From NCBI GenBank assembly GCA_963576475.1, contig OY754972.1:31509390-31573389 (forward strand): 64,000 nucleotides of DNA, given 5' to 3'. A program made the position numbers and the translations under genes. Below, one piece after another: positions 1 through 19,300 of this stretch; position 1 is the stretch's first letter; each line of letters begins with the position of its first letter. The notes under the pieces are model-generated. The model worked only from the letters and a program-made list of their open reading frames with translations, did not search any database and was not told the DNA's origin. Origin of the DNA: Molanna angustata. Lineage: Eukaryota; Arthropoda; Insecta; Trichoptera; Molannidae.

Positions 1-898
1 TATTAAATTTTTTTGATGTCTGTATCATCAGTATGATACAACTGTATCATATAATTTGTATGTTTTCATTGCCAATACATGACATCCATATCTGCTTAAT
101 GCTATTATCATTCTCAGGATATAATATGTCAGATGACCAAATTAATCAAACGTTGATAAATGTTTACACTGTAAATACACTGTTTTTTTTTATATAATGT
201 GAAATTTCTCGAGGAACATATTGGTACTCTGATGGCATATGTTTGATATGATGGGTTCCTCGACAAATTTAAATTTGATTATATTGTGAGGAATGCTGTG
301 ATGGAGTATTTCTTCACAATATTGAGATGTCATACACTTTAGTTTTCATTCAGATGAGTTAGTTCTATTTTTATGTCAAAATTTGTAGAGCTACATTGTA
401 CTTGCTTTTTTATATTAAAATGTTATCCTATATTGTTTAGATGTTGGACTATATGACTGATATTTTCCAAGGAAAATTGTCTAGTATATGTCATACAAAT
501 TGTGTTGATGGTAAATATGATCCTGAATGAAAACCTAAGTATATCAATTTGATAAAAGTCTGTATGTAGAGTTCCTTTTTATTTCATGTAGGTTACTGTA
601 TATGTAATGTTCTTGTTTATAAATACCAATTTCATATTGTAATATGAAATTGATTGTTATATGTCATGGTATAACTTAAAATGCTGAAATGTTACTATAT
701 TCTGTTTTTTTTATTACAATAATAGGAAATTTATTTGATAATTCACTCATTTTTCTACCATATAAGAGCTATATCTATGGTATCACGTGCATGGAATGCC
801 ATGGTCTTCTTCCAGATAACTGTGTCGACCAACTCAGTTATCGTAGACTGCATCTGGAGATTTAGTTTGGTCAACTAGATGTCTGATGTAATCAAAAC
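1..898. other. Non-coding AT-rich DNA with several hairpins
   Basis: No convincing coding sequence. Three inverted repeats are visible: CGAGGAAC (210-217) with GTTCCTCG (255-262); an 11-bp, G.U-containing stem from 283 to 320 with a short loop; and GATAACTG (815-822) with CAGTTATC (835-842), the last within a longer CCAGAT...ATCTGG pairing. These could be structured RNA or transposon debris. Confidence 0.4.
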
Positions 899-1480
899 GA
901 AGAGACACTGATCATTGTCTGTCACATGAGATACATGAGATGACACACTTGGTGTGCGATAGAAGAAATTACAAATTATTGAACGTTACACATTTTCTCA
1001 AATCTTATCATTCTGTAGACTATTTTTATATAACCTTGCATGGACTAGTGTCCTTAATCATAACGAAGAGACACTGATCATTGTCTGTCACATGAGATAC
1101 ATGAGGTGACACACTTGGTGTGCGATAGAAGAAATTACAAATTGTTGAACGTTATAAATTTTCTCAAATCTTATCATTCTGTAAACTATTTTTTTATAAC
1201 CTTGCATGGACTAGTGTCCTTAATCATAACAAAGAGACACTGTCACATGAGATACATGAGGTGACACACTTGGTGTGCGATAGAAGATATTACAAATTAT
1301 TGAATGTTACAAATTTTCTCAATTCTTGTCATTTTGTAGATTATTTTTTATATAATTTTGTATGTACTAGTGTCCTTAATCATGACGAAGAGACACTGTT
1401 ACATGACATACATGAGGAGACACACTTGCTGTGCAATAGAAAGAGTTACAATTTATTAGACGTTATAAATTTTTATTAAA
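899..1480. repeat. Tandem array, four units of about 166 bp
   Basis: Units begin near 899, 1065, 1231 and 1386, each with GAAGAGACAC or AAAGAGACAC. Each contains the short palindrome CACACTTGGTGTG or a variant. Spacing is 166, 166 and 155 bp, the last units being more diverged. Short ORFs in the array are by-products of the repeat. Confidence 0.85.
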
Positions 1481-3043
1481 TTTAGTCATTAGATATTACA
1501 TTTCTGATGTTCTGTCTAGCTGATGCTTTTATGTATGACATATTGGGTAATCTATTACCAAACCTGATCTCTAATACCATGATATATAACAACATTTTAG
1601 TTAAGATTGAATTCTGTTATGATCAAAATAGTGTAATGCAAATTCAATATTGGACTTATCACATTCTTGAAATATTAATTTTAAAATTGCATTATATTAT
1701 TATTTGTTATGGAGAAATAAGATGCTGGTATGAAATTTCTTTTGTTTAATATAAAAATGTTTTTCATCTGGGATCAAAGTGGATAAATTTTATGCATTTA
1801 TCTTCCCGATGAATTTTCTTATCATGGGTAAGGTGTTTATAGGAGGTACTCATGATAACTGATGTTTATAGTTATTGATAATGATTATTAAAATAATGAT
1901 ATTTTACATTTGCTGTGTCTGACACATAATCTTTCATAGACAAATTTACATGTTAGCTTTCACATTTCTTGGCTTACAATTAAGACTTGCATGTATGATA
2001 CTGAGCTAAGCTCACAATTTGATATGATGACTATGATGCTGTTTTAACTGGGAAAATATTCTGAACTTTAAATTTTCCCTATGATGAAATTTTTTTTATC
2101 GTGAGTTAAGGTGTTTATAGGATGGACTCACGATAACTGTATCACGCTTGAAGATACATGGTATCTGAGTGATTCTGTTTCAACATGAGAGCCTCTTCCG
2201 CAGATTCTAGCTCACAATGAGAATTAGCCCGAATGATAGCTAATCCAAGCTCACAATATGGAGACAAGACGAAAAGCTAAGATGGGGTTTCCTTAGTTTT
2301 CCATTGATAAAAAAATAATGAACGCTTCTCGGGAGTGTCATTGAAGGGGTTAAATAATCAAACGTGAGTGGACTGAAAACGTTCACCCCCAGATCTGTAA
2401 ATACTGTATTATAATTGTTATTACGTCTGTTTTATGAACAGAGGGGTTTCATTTAAATGAATAGTAATCTTGACAGCAAGTATGTCAAAATTTGGAATTT
2501 TTATTTAATATGAAAATTTTCTGTTTCAGCTAATTTAAGAAAATTTTATATATTTGTATGGTGGATAATTTTTGTTATTTTTTTATTATGTAACTGTTCC
2601 AGATCTGTCACCAGTTATTTAAATGACAAGGATATGTCGTTATCAGCGACATAGACTTATGTCATTTGAACTCTAACATTTTCCTTATCCTTAAATTGTA
2701 GGTGTTTTTCCTCGCGGGATTCGGTTGAGTTGGGGAACATGGGACTTATGCCAGTTATATTTACTAATTTCTGTTTTTCAAATTTACTATCAAAACACTT
2801 TTTTTTTTTTTGTTAACAGAGGAGGTATGTGACGTTATTTTTATATTTACACGTCACTACTTAATTATTTTAATTTAATGTTTATAAAAATGTCTTAAAC
2901 GAACGCACTTCGCAATATTGGAAATATTTCTAAAAAAGTTGTAAGGCGAACACAGCCGTGAACGGATTAGCTAGGCGGGTCGAAATATCTATGCCTTCCT
3001 TTTCAACGCTGACAGCCGACACGAGGTGTCATCGCCAAACAGA
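1481..3043. other. Non-coding DNA with two related covarying hairpins
   Basis: No supported gene. Two related segments form stem-loops at 1821-1856 and 2098-2134. They share the loop core AAGGTGTTTATAGGA but have different, still complementary, stems. The second is preceded by ATGATGA (about 2081), like a snoRNA box C; a matching box D is not convincing. The last 100 bp before 3044 may be the 5' untranslated part of the candidate exon. Confidence 0.4.
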
Positions 3044-3100
3044 ATGGCGTACGCAAAACTACCCAGCAAAGACTGGAATTTTAAGTTCAAAGGAGGCTGG
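3044..3100 (+). CDS. Candidate first coding exon of an unidentified host gene
   Basis: The sequence reads ATG then 19 codons (MAYAKLPSKDWNFKFKGGW) and ends exactly at a strong donor, CTGG|GTAAGT, in phase 0. The upstream 100 bp is less AT-rich than its surroundings, as expected of a promoter or 5' leader. I do not recognise the peptide and find no following exon before the PLE cluster. If the exon is real, its next exon lies to the right or beyond the window, and the PLE cluster would be intronic. It could also be a chance ORF next to a GTAAGT. Confidence 0.35.
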
Positions 3101-4316
<1,216 letters not shown>

Positions 4317-4515
4317 ATTATTAAGTATTTTGGGGATAACCCGCGTCAAATTATGATTCCCGAGAGAACCAGTCGTCTGCCGACGTTTCGTCTGAATCAC
4401 ATCAGACATTTTCTAAAGGCGCCTTGTTAATAAATTTTCGTCTCGAGGGATAGTGCACGCACGTCCGTTCGAGTCGAAAGCTTACTACCAAGTGAAAGTT
4501 TGAAAGGAAGCCGCG

Positions 4516-7176
4516 TCAAGTGTTAGTGGAAGGGTGGGTTTCCCCAATGACGTTATTATTGCGTTTTGTTTGGCTTCTAGTGACTCTAGTACTTAACGGT
4601 ATATTGTTTACAGGTGGATTATCAGTTTTCGGCTTACTAAGAATTTTACTAATGTTTTTAATGTGACTATTGTTTGAAATATCGGTAGTTTGATTACTAT
4701 GGTTTTTAAAAATGTTGTTTTCAAGTACACTTGTCCATGCGGTCGGGATTCGAATGCTATCGTCCCTGTTATTCATTATACTGTTGCTTCTTTTATATAT
4801 TTCGATTGCTTCCCTGTAAATTCTAAATGTTTCATTGTTAATATTCGCGACTACTTTTGAATTTTCAAAGTCTATGGAGTGATTTTCGGTCAATGAGTGA
4901 TTTACAAGAGATGAAGTTAGTTTCCGGTTTTTAACATCTACGCGATGTTCAGAGACGCGCGCCGAGATTCTGCGATTTGTCCTGCCTATGTAAGTTTTTG
5001 AGCAATCACCGCATGGGATTTCGTAAATACCGTGTGACTCTAATGGTATTTTATCTTTCGGACTTTTTAAAAAGGATGAAATTTTGTTGTCTGTTCTAAA
5101 AATGGTGCGAATATTGTGTTTATAAAGTAGGTGACTGATTTTGTCTGTAGTGCCTTTTATGTAAGGCAAAAATGCAATGGAGAGTGGCTTTACTTTAGTT
5201 GACGTATCTTTTTTATTAAAATTTTTATTAGTTTGATTTTTTACTGCATTATTAATCGTAAAATTAGAAAAACCGTTATTTCGTAGCGCGTTTTTAAGAT
5301 ACTCTAATTCGTTTTGAACGTTTTCGGAGTCGGCTATCCTTAATGATCGTGTTATCAAGGTGTTTGCTACAGAGGCGATTTGTGCTGGATGATGGTTCGA
5401 CGATGCGTGGAGATATCTGTTGGTATGTGTTGATTTTCTGTACACAGTGTGGCCGAGAGTGCCATCGTCTTTTTTGATTACGAGAACATCAAGAAAAGGT
5501 ATTTCACCGTTGTTTTCTATCTCCATTGTGAATTTGATGTTATTGTGGAGATCGTTCAGAAAATCAAGAAATTTGTTAAGTTCCTCCAAACCGTGAGGCC
5601 ATATAACGAAGGTATCGTCCACGTATCTAATCCATAGCTTTGGTTTTAAGCGCGCTCTATCTATAGCTTCCTTTTCTAACTTGGTCATGAATATGTTAGC
5701 GACTGGCGGTGAAAGAGATAGACCCATTGGTGCTCCTTTTACTTGTTTGTACATGTCGTTATTATAAGTGAAAAATGTGTTATTGAGGCAATGTTCTATT
5801 AAAGTTATTATGTCATTCGGTGGGTCACTCATTTCTTTAATTGCTTGAAGAGCTTCGTCTGTGGGTATATTGGTAAACAAGGATACGACGTCAAAACTGA
5901 CAAGGATGTCGCCCTTGTTTAATTTTTGATTTTTAATGATTTGTATAAAATGTTCCGAATTTTTGACAAAAGATTCCGCTGATTCTACATCTGGTTGTAA
6001 GTAGTTGGCAAGATACTTTGATAACATTTGAAGTGGAGAACCGACAGAACTGACTATGGGTCTAAGAGGAACATCCGTCTTATGAATTTTTGGCAAACCG
6101 TATAATTTCGGAAAACGTGACGATTTTTCTCTAGGTATTAACGACTTTTTTAATTCGGGACTTAATTTGGATGACATAATTTTAGTTTTAGTCGTTTTTT
6201 CTAAGTATGTTATAGGATTATTAGGATGCAGTTTATAAGCCGGATCGTTGAGCAAATTAGTAATTTTAATGTGATAATCTTCGCTTTTCATGATTACTGT
6301 TGCGTTTCCCTTATCTGCCGGAAGAATAATTATATCTTTATTTGCGCGTAATTCTTTAAGAGCTCGTATTTTATCGAGAGATATATTTCTTTTCGGCGGA
6401 AGCGATTTTCTAAGTATATGGCAAGTTTCTTGTCGTATAGTTTCGGCTATATTATTTGGTAGTTTACATACGGCTGATTCGATTCCCGTAACAATGTCTT
6501 CTTTTGGAATTTTCGGAGGAACAACACCAAAATTAAAACCTTTACTTAGAACCGATATTGTATCGTTATTTAATTTAAGATCGGTGAGATTGTGAATTAT
6601 TTTATTGGTATTTAAAGACTGTTGGTATTCTACTTTTTTGATATTATTTTCGATACGCGTGAATTTACTTATTTGGCGGTCGGAGTTTATTTTATTATTT
6701 GTTTCAATTCTATTATGAATGAGATTATCTAATTCGGACCATATTAATGGGTGTAATATATTAGAAAGTTTTAAATGAAGATTTTTAATATCAGTACCAA
6801 GTGTATGTAATTGTAAATGAATGTAACCGATTTCGTCGCGTATGAGGGAAAAACTAGTATTACAAAGAATTTTTCTCACCGATTTTCTGCTACCGCGTTG
6901 TCTCAGTTGAAAACACTTTGGCACTACTTTTTTATCACGACATCGACACAAAAAGGTTAGGTCACATAGAAGCTTCGCGTGTTTTGACTTTAATTTTTCA
7001 AACTTTTTCGTTTCACTGTATATTTCCTCCCCGTAGAGGTTATTTATGTTAAATCTAAGGTTTTCGCGAGTACAAAATATGTTATTATTAAGTATTTTGG
7101 GGATAACCCGCGTCAAATTATGATTCCCGAGAGAACCAGTCGTCTGCCGACGTTTCGTCTGAATCACATCAGACAT
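4516..7176 (-). CDS. Penelope-like reverse transcriptase with GIY-YIG endonuclease, intact
   Basis: An 886-residue polyprotein for self-copying of a retroelement: reverse transcriptase plus nicking endonuclease. In order: a basic N-terminal region with a Cys/Lys-rich patch (RCRDKK, about 78-83); LPADKGNATVIM near 285-296; RFPKLYGLPKIHK from about 354, a PLE-specific stretch; motif A with catalytic FD near 428-429; motif B GAPMGLSLSPP from 481; catalytic YVDD at 518-521; and a C-terminal GIY-YIG domain from 716 ([10 protein letters not shown], then TYIGRTNRR). The length suits the family. The start at 7176 sits in a hairpin also seen in another PLE family at 42.5 kb. No stop or frameshift is seen, so this copy could encode active protein. 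Expression is unknown; the leader repeat is the expected promoter. Confidence 0.93.
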   Translation of the reverse strand: MSDVIQTKRRQTTGSLGNHNLTRVIPKILNNNIFCTRENLRFNINNLYGEEIYSETKKFEKLKSKHAKLLCDLTFLCRCRDKKVVPKCFQLRQRGSRKSVRKILCNTSFSLIRDEIGYIHLQLHTLGTDIKNLHLKLSNILHPLIWSELDNLIHNRIETNNKINSDRQISKFTRIENNIKKVEYQQSLNTNKIIHNLTDLKLNNDTISVLSKGFNFGVVPPKIPKEDIVTGIESAVCKLPNNIAETIRQETCHILRKSLPPKRNISLDKIRALKELRANKDIIILPADKGNATVIMKSEDYHIKITNLLNDPAYKLHPNNPITYLEKTTKTKIMSSKLSPELKKSLIPREKSSRFPKLYGLPKIHKTDVPLRPIVSSVGSPLQMLSKYLANYLQPDVESAESFVKNSEHFIQIIKNQKLNKGDILVSFDVVSLFTNIPTDEALQAIKEMSDPPNDIITLIEHCLNNTFFTYNNDMYKQVKGAPMGLSLSPPVANIFMTKLEKEAIDRARLKPKLWIRYVDDTFVIWPHGLEELNKFLDFLNDLHNNIKFTMEIENNGEIPFLDVLVIKKDDGTLGHTVYRKSTHTNRYLHASSNHHPAQIASVANTLITRSLRIADSENVQNELEYLKNALRNNGFSNFTINNAVKNQTNKNFNKKDTSTKVKPLSIAFLPYIKGTTDKISHLLYKHNIRTIFRTDNKISSFLKSPKDKIPLESHGIYEIPCGDCSKTYIGRTNRRISARVSEHRVDVKNRKLTSSLVNHSLTENHSIDFENSKVVANINNETFRIYREAIEIYKRSNSIMNNRDDSIRIPTAWTSVLENNIFKNHSNQTTDISNNSHIKNISKILSKPKTDNPPVNNIPLSTRVTRSQTKRNNNVIGETHPSTNT

Positions 7177-7282
7177 TTTCTAAAGGCGCCTTGTTAATAA
7201 ATTTTCGTCTCGAGGGATAGTGCACGCACGTCCGTTCGAGTCGAAAGCTTACTACCAAGTGAAAGTTTGAAAGGAAGCCGCG

Positions 7283-7721
7283 TCAAGTGTTAGTGGAAGG
7301 GTGGGTTTCCCCAATGACGTCATTATTGCGTTTTGTTTGGCTTCTAGTGACTCTAGTACTTAACGGTATATTGTTTACAGGTGGATTATCAGTTTTCGGC
7401 TTACTAAGAATTTTACTAATGTTTTTAATGTGACTATTGTTTGAAATATCGGTAGTTTGATTACTATGGTTTTTAAAAATGTTGTTTTCAAGTACACTTG
7501 TCCATGCGGTCGGGATTCGAATGCTATCGTCCCTGTTATTCATTATACTGTTGCTTCTTTTATATATTTCGATTGCTTCCCTGTAAATTCTAAATGTTTC
7601 ATTGTTAATATTCGCGACTACTTTTGAATTTTCAAAGTCTATGATTTTCGGTCAATGAGTGATTTACAAGAGATGAAGTTAGTTTCCGGTTTTTAACATC
7701 TACGCGATGTTCAGAGACGCT
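7283..7721 (-). pseudogene. 5'-truncated PLE copy, endonuclease end only
   Basis: Retains about the last 145 codons of the PLE ORF, from inside the GIY-YIG domain to the normal stop at 7283. A 5-bp deletion near 7641 (CTATGATTTT against CTATGGAGTGATTTT in the full copy) shifts the frame. It lies just upstream of the full minus-strand copy in head-to-tail tandem and ends at the inversion junction near 7722. Confidence 0.88.
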
Positions 7722-8828
7722 ATGGACGATACCTTCGTTATATGGCCTCACGGTTTGGAGGAACTTAACAAATTTCTTGATTTTCTGAACGATCTCCACA
7801 ATAACATCAAATTCACAATGGAGATAGAAAACAACGGTGAAATACCTTTTCTTGATGTTCTCGTAATCAAAAAAGACGATGGCACTCTCGGCCACACTGT
7901 GTACAGAAAATCAACACATACCAACAGATATCTCCACGCATCGTCGAACCATCATCCAGCACAAATCGCCTCTGTAGCAAACACCTTGGTAACACGATCA
8001 TTAAGGATAGCCGACTCCGAAAACGTTCAAAACGAATTAGAGTATCTTAAAAACGCGCTACGAAATAACGGTTTTTCTAATTTTACGATTAATAATGCAG
8101 TAAAAAATCAAACTAATAAAAATTTTAATAAAAAAGATACGTCAACTAAAGTAAAGCCACTCTCCATTGCATTTTTGCCTTACATAAAAGGCACTACAGA
8201 CAAAATCAGTCACCTACTTTATAAACACAATATTCGCACCATTTTTAGAACAGACAACAAAATTTCATCCTTTTTAAAAAGTCCGAAAGATAAAATACCA
8301 TTAGAGTCACACGGTATTTACGAAATCCCATGCGGTGATTGCTCAAAAACTTACATAGGCAGGACAAATCGCAGAATCTCGGCGCGCGTCTCTGAACATC
8401 GCGTAGATGTTAAAAACCGGAAACTAACTTCATCTCTTGTAAATCACTCATTGACCGAAAATCACTCCATAGACTTTGAAAATTCAAAAGTAGTCGCGAA
8501 TATTAACAATGAAACATTTAGAATTTACAGGGAAGCAATCGAAATATATAAAAGAAGCAACAGTATAATGAATAACAGGGACGATAGCATTCGAATCCCG
8601 ACCGCATGGACAAGTGTACTTGAAAACAACATTTTTAAAAACCATAGTAATCAAACTACCGATATTTCAAACAATAGTCACATTAAAAACATTAGTAAAA
8701 TTCTTAGTAAGCCGAAAACTGATAATCCACCTGTAAACAATATACCGTTAAGTACTAGAGTCACTAGAAGCCAAACAAAACGCAATAATGACGTCATTGG
8801 GGAAACCCACCCTTCCACTAACACTTGA
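7722..8828 (+). pseudogene. 5'-truncated PLE copy, RT end plus endonuclease
   Basis: Starts abruptly inside the catalytic YVDD region (DDTFVIW is kept) and runs in frame to the normal stop, including the complete GIY-YIG domain. It abuts the inverted copy near 7722. It shares the variants NTLVTR and NNDVIGE, which differ from the full-length copies. The ATG near 7707 belongs to the junction and is not a native start. Confidence 0.9.
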
Positions 8829-8934
8829 CGCGGCTTCCTTTCAAACTTTCACTTGGTAGTAAGCTTTCGACTCGAACGGACGTGCGTGCACTATCCCTCG
8901 AGACGAAAATTTATTAACAAGGCGCCTTTAGAAA

Positions 8935-10401
<1,467 letters not shown>

Positions 10402-10507
10402 CGCGGCTTCCTTTCAAACTTTCACTTGGTAGTAAGCTTTCGACTCGAACGGACGTGCGTGCACTATCCCTCGAGACGAAAATTTATTAACAAGGCGCCT
10501 TTAGAAA

Positions 10508-15035
<4,528 letters not shown>

Positions 15036-15169
15036 TGGAAAAGATAAAGGTATAGGGAATTACCTTGCCTCGATATTTTTTGTTCTGGTTCTGTATAAAC
15101 TTTTCACCACATTCACAGCGTATAAAAGATTTGACACTTCACTGAAGTTAATTAATTTAAGCGGATTTT

Positions 15170-15870
15170 GAAGATATAATTTTCATAAAGAGCGGTGCGG
15201 TGCGGTGTGTTTGTCAAGATGACAGTTGATATAATGAGAGAAATTTTATATGCAACAATACTTCTTTTTTGCATATAGCTGGCAGGTATGTAAGTAGGTT
15301 GTTTTTAGGCCGAGGTAAACTAGGATAGGAATGGGGTGTGTGTGTGTGTGTGTGCGTGTGTTATTTTATGAAGACATTTTTGTCAGTTTTTATACAATCT
15401 ATTTCCAATAGTCTAATTCTTCTATTTTATGTATTTTTTTCTTATTTTATGTAGACCATTGGGATAGTTTTTTATACAAACTATTTCTTATAGTCATATA
15501 CTTATTCTTCTCTTTTTTATTTAGACTTTTGGGTTAGTTTTAAGTCTAATAGCATGGGGGTATATCTAATAGTCTATTGTGCAGAAATATTATTAACGAT
15601 ATGCACACTTGATGAAAATACATACATATGTAAAAACGAATGTGATGTGGGATGTGACGATTGGTGACGATGTAACCTGCACTAGAATATTTTTAGGCAA
15701 TGGATATATATCGGCACAGAAATTGGTGTTGCCAGACACAAAAAAAAAGTGTGGACAGCACTTAAAAAAAATATTCCAATTAATTCCTTGGTTGAATAAT
15801 TGTAATAGAAACGGCTATAAACTAATGAAAAAAAAATCAAATAGCAAACGTACTAATTTCGAATAACTAA
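15170..15870 (+). repeat. Dispersed repeat with (GT)n and a T-rich tandem core
   Basis: A (GT)n tract at about 15337-15361 is followed by units resembling CTATTTCCTATAGTCTAATTC ... TTATGTAGACC, then by GTGCAGAAATATTATTAACGA and GCACACTTGATGAAAA. The same modules recur at 22.78-23.64 kb, 30.85-31.12 kb and 34.74-36.31 kb. Short ORFs inside are not supported. Confidence 0.6.
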
Positions 15871-17035
15871 AAGGAACAGTACTTTCGTTTTTCTTAACAT
15901 TTCCATAAATAAAAATAAACTCGCTTACTCTAATAATTACGAAACTGCCATTTAGTTTCTTTACTAACTTATTCATCTCTATTTTTGTCTGTTGCATCTC
16001 AATATTTCAATAAATACAAAATACAAATAAACTTAGACAAACTAGCATAATAACGAAACTGTCATTTATATAATTTATTTTTTACTAACTCCTATATCTC
16101 TATATTTTAGCTTGTTCTGCTGCATCACTTCTTTAAGACTTCTGCATCACTTCCATTTTCCATTTTATTTGATGTTTGGATTCACATGATAATAATACAA
16201 CAGGGTTTCATATAGTGGAATTGTTAATATTTTTTGTATGTTAATAATAATTTATCCAACTGTATTTTTTTGTTAATGATTTTAAGTGTCTCACAACAGT
16301 CACAACACTATTACAATCTATCGGAAACGCCATCTTACGATGGCTCCAGTATAGATCAGCGATTCAAGCTTGCCATTCATGATCAGAGGCGGGATTCTCG
16401 TTCTTTTTTAGCTATCCATAACGCCTTAAAATCCTTAAGATCCTTAAAATCCTTAAAATTATAGAAAACGCGATTCTCGTTTCAATTTGTAGTGACAGTA
16501 AAAGGGATACTATCCCTCGCAGGTATCCATATCGTAGCGCTAGCATTAGAGGTGTCACTAACGCTTAGCGCTATCCATAACATCGATCTGTCACTTCACT
16601 GACATTTAAATCATGACTTTATTATAACATTTTCGGGATATTTTCTAAAGATGGATCTTTTATTGATGGAAATAGAAAGAAGACAAGAAAGAAATGTCAA
16701 TCGTTTAGAGTATCGCAATTTAAGAGATGTACACAATCCGATGGATTTGCCACAAGATTATTTTTTTAAATTATTTAGGATATCCAAGGAAATAACTCGG
16801 TATTTGTGTATATCTTTGGATTCAAGATTACGACGAAGCAAATGTCATGGCCTTTCCGTACAATCGCAGGTAATTTTTATTTATTTATTTAAAAAACATA
16901 CAACACACGTTCATAATTTAAAATATAAAAATGATTCATACATTATAATATTCAAAAACATCCCTCAAAAGAAAATAAAAATAACATTGCATCTAAAGGA
17001 AAAAATTACAGTTCAATTTTTTTATATATATATAA

Positions 17036-17250
17036 ATTCTCGAGCAACTAACAGGTACTATGTCAAATATTGATTTAACACGCACCCAATACCAAGTCGA
17101 TTAATATTGCAAGCCACATTTATGGAGACTTGCAATATTAATCGTTTCACAGATCCAGACTGAAAACAAAATTAAAAACTGTGTCTCCACCCGGGACCTT
17201 TGGATCAGAAGTCAAATACCTAACCAACTGAACCACGAAGACCGACAATA
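17036..17250 (-). mobile_element. tRNA-derived SINE copy in a Harbinger intron
   Basis: Same family as the copies at 25.06 and 59.75 kb. Read on the minus strand it starts with GTCGGTCTTCGTGG, then TCAGTTGGTTAGGTATTTGA (A-box-like), and later GGTCCCGGGTGGAGACACAG, having lost part of the B-box region. It also contains an inverted GCAATATTAATCG segment. Confidence 0.75.
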
Positions 17251-18415
17251 ATAATAAAAATGAACATGAATAATAAACATGCAAAAACAATTATTTGTAT
17301 AAAGGCTAAGTACCTAATTAAGAAGAATAGAAAGACTGTAAAACCAATTAGAATACATTCAATGTCTTTAAATACATATTTATTTTAAAAAATCCTTTAT
17401 CACATGCAATTACTGGACTTTTAACTTTTTTACAGATTTTAACGGCAGTGCGTTTCTATGCAGTTGGTAGTTATCAACGTGGTATCGGTAGAGAGTATGG
17501 TTTAGCTGTGAGCCAAGCATCAGTAAGTCGATGCGTACATTTAGTGTTTCTCAATCCATAAATGAGATATTACTACAGCAATGGATTCGTTTCCCCATGA
17601 CAGTAGAGGAACGTGCTGCCACCAAACAATTATTTAATAATTGTGCTCATCCCTTCCCTGGCACCATTGGTGCTATAGATTGTACTCACGTTGCAATCTT
17701 GGCACCAGTTGAACACAAAGAAGCGGCCTTTAACCATCATGGATACCATTCCCTGAATGTTCAAGCAGTAATAATTTTTTCTTTCATTATTACAATGTAC
17801 ATAAATATACATTCAAACCTTAATTACTCCATGATTCATACCATATTGACTCAAATAATACTTACTACAAATGAGCCGCCATGTTCCAAGACGAGACCTA
17901 ATGCTTGATTTTTGGTAAAATAGAAATAAATGTTTGTATGAATTATGTACAGTGGATTTTAGAACTCATCTCGATTTTAAACTGTATTTGAAATTAAATG
18001 ATTTATAGAAATAAGATGACAAAAATAAAATTCCTTTTTTCTCACAAATATAATTAATAATACAAATTATAATATTAATAAACAATTTAAAATAAGGTAT
18101 CGTCACACTTATAAGTTACTTAAAAATTTTCAGATTTGTGACCCTTCAAAACTTATTTTGAACATAAATGCATGATATCCAGGAGCAAGACATGACAGTT
18201 ACATTTGGATGAACTCATCAGCCGGCAGAGTAATGGAATTGTGGCATCAACGAGGAGAAAGAAAGACGTGGTTAATAGGTATACTTTATATTTAACGTAC
18301 ATGAGAAAAAAATGATAGAGAAAATATTTTATTATTACTCTAATCAATACATAAACAATTATAAATAATTAAAAACTATAAATAAAAACAGTGGACCTCT
18401 GTCCTAGATTTATAA

Positions 18416-19300
18416 GACAAAATAAAACACTTTTTTTTAATAAATCAATATATAAACAATGAGACATTTAAAATTTTTGGGATAACAGAACAGAATATTT
18501 ACTTCAATTAAATTACAGAGAAAATTTTACATAAAGCAGTGTTATCTTTTATATTTACAAGACAACACAAAACACATTTTTATGAAAAAACAATACATGA
18601 ACAATTTAAATTTCAAATTATTGGTATAACAGGAAAGAATATTTACTTCAATTAAATTACAGTGAAAATTGTATATAAAGCAGTGTTATCTTTTATATTT
18701 ACAAGACAACACAAAACACATATTTATGAAAAAACAATACACGAACAATTATAAATTTCAAATTATTGGTATAACAGGAAAGAATATTTACTTCAATTAA
18801 ATTACAGTGAAAATTGTATATAAAGCAGTGTTATCTTTTATATTTACAAGACAACACAAAACACATATTTATGAAAAAACAATACACGAACAATTATAAA
18901 TTTCAAATTATTGGTATGACAGGAAAGAATATTTACTTCAATTAAATTACAGTGAAAATTGTATATAAAGCAGTGTTATCTTTTATATTTACAAGACAAC
19001 ACAAAACACATATTTATGAAAAAACAATACACGAACAATTATAAATTTCAAATTATTGGTATAACAGGAAAGAATATTTACTTCAATTAAATTACAGTGA
19101 AAATTGTATATAAAGCAGTGTTATCTTTTATATTTACAAGACAACACAAAACACATATTTATGAATAAACAATACACGAACAATTATAAATTTCAAATTA
19201 TTGGTATGACAGAAAAGAAAATTTACTTCAATTATAAAAGACATTTTTATGAAAAAACAATACATGAATAATTTTATTATAAATTTCAAATTATTAAAAT
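18416..19300. repeat. 145-bp satellite, about six units
   Basis: Units start near 18416 (diverged), 18561, 18705, 18850, 18995 and 19140, with period 144-145 bp. They carry GACAACACAAAACACA and AAGCAGTGTTATCTTTTATA. The central units are almost identical, suggesting recent expansion. Confidence 0.9.

Noticed and set aside
899..1480. CRISPR-like regular spacing
   Set aside because: Whole units repeat without unique spacers, and the context is an animal genome; it is a minisatellite.
5449..6595. Plus-strand frames inside the minus-strand PLE ORF (and mirror frames at 11.1-12.2 kb)
   Set aside because: They are antisense shadows repeated wherever the PLE ORF is copied, and show no motif of their own.
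15609..15866. An 85-codon frame in the 15-kb repeat as a gene
   Set aside because: It lies in dispersed repeat sequence and has no recognisable motif.
16383..16385. A 3-bp Harbinger target duplication at the element edges
   Set aside because: TCA on the left and AGG on the right do not match; edges are left approximate.
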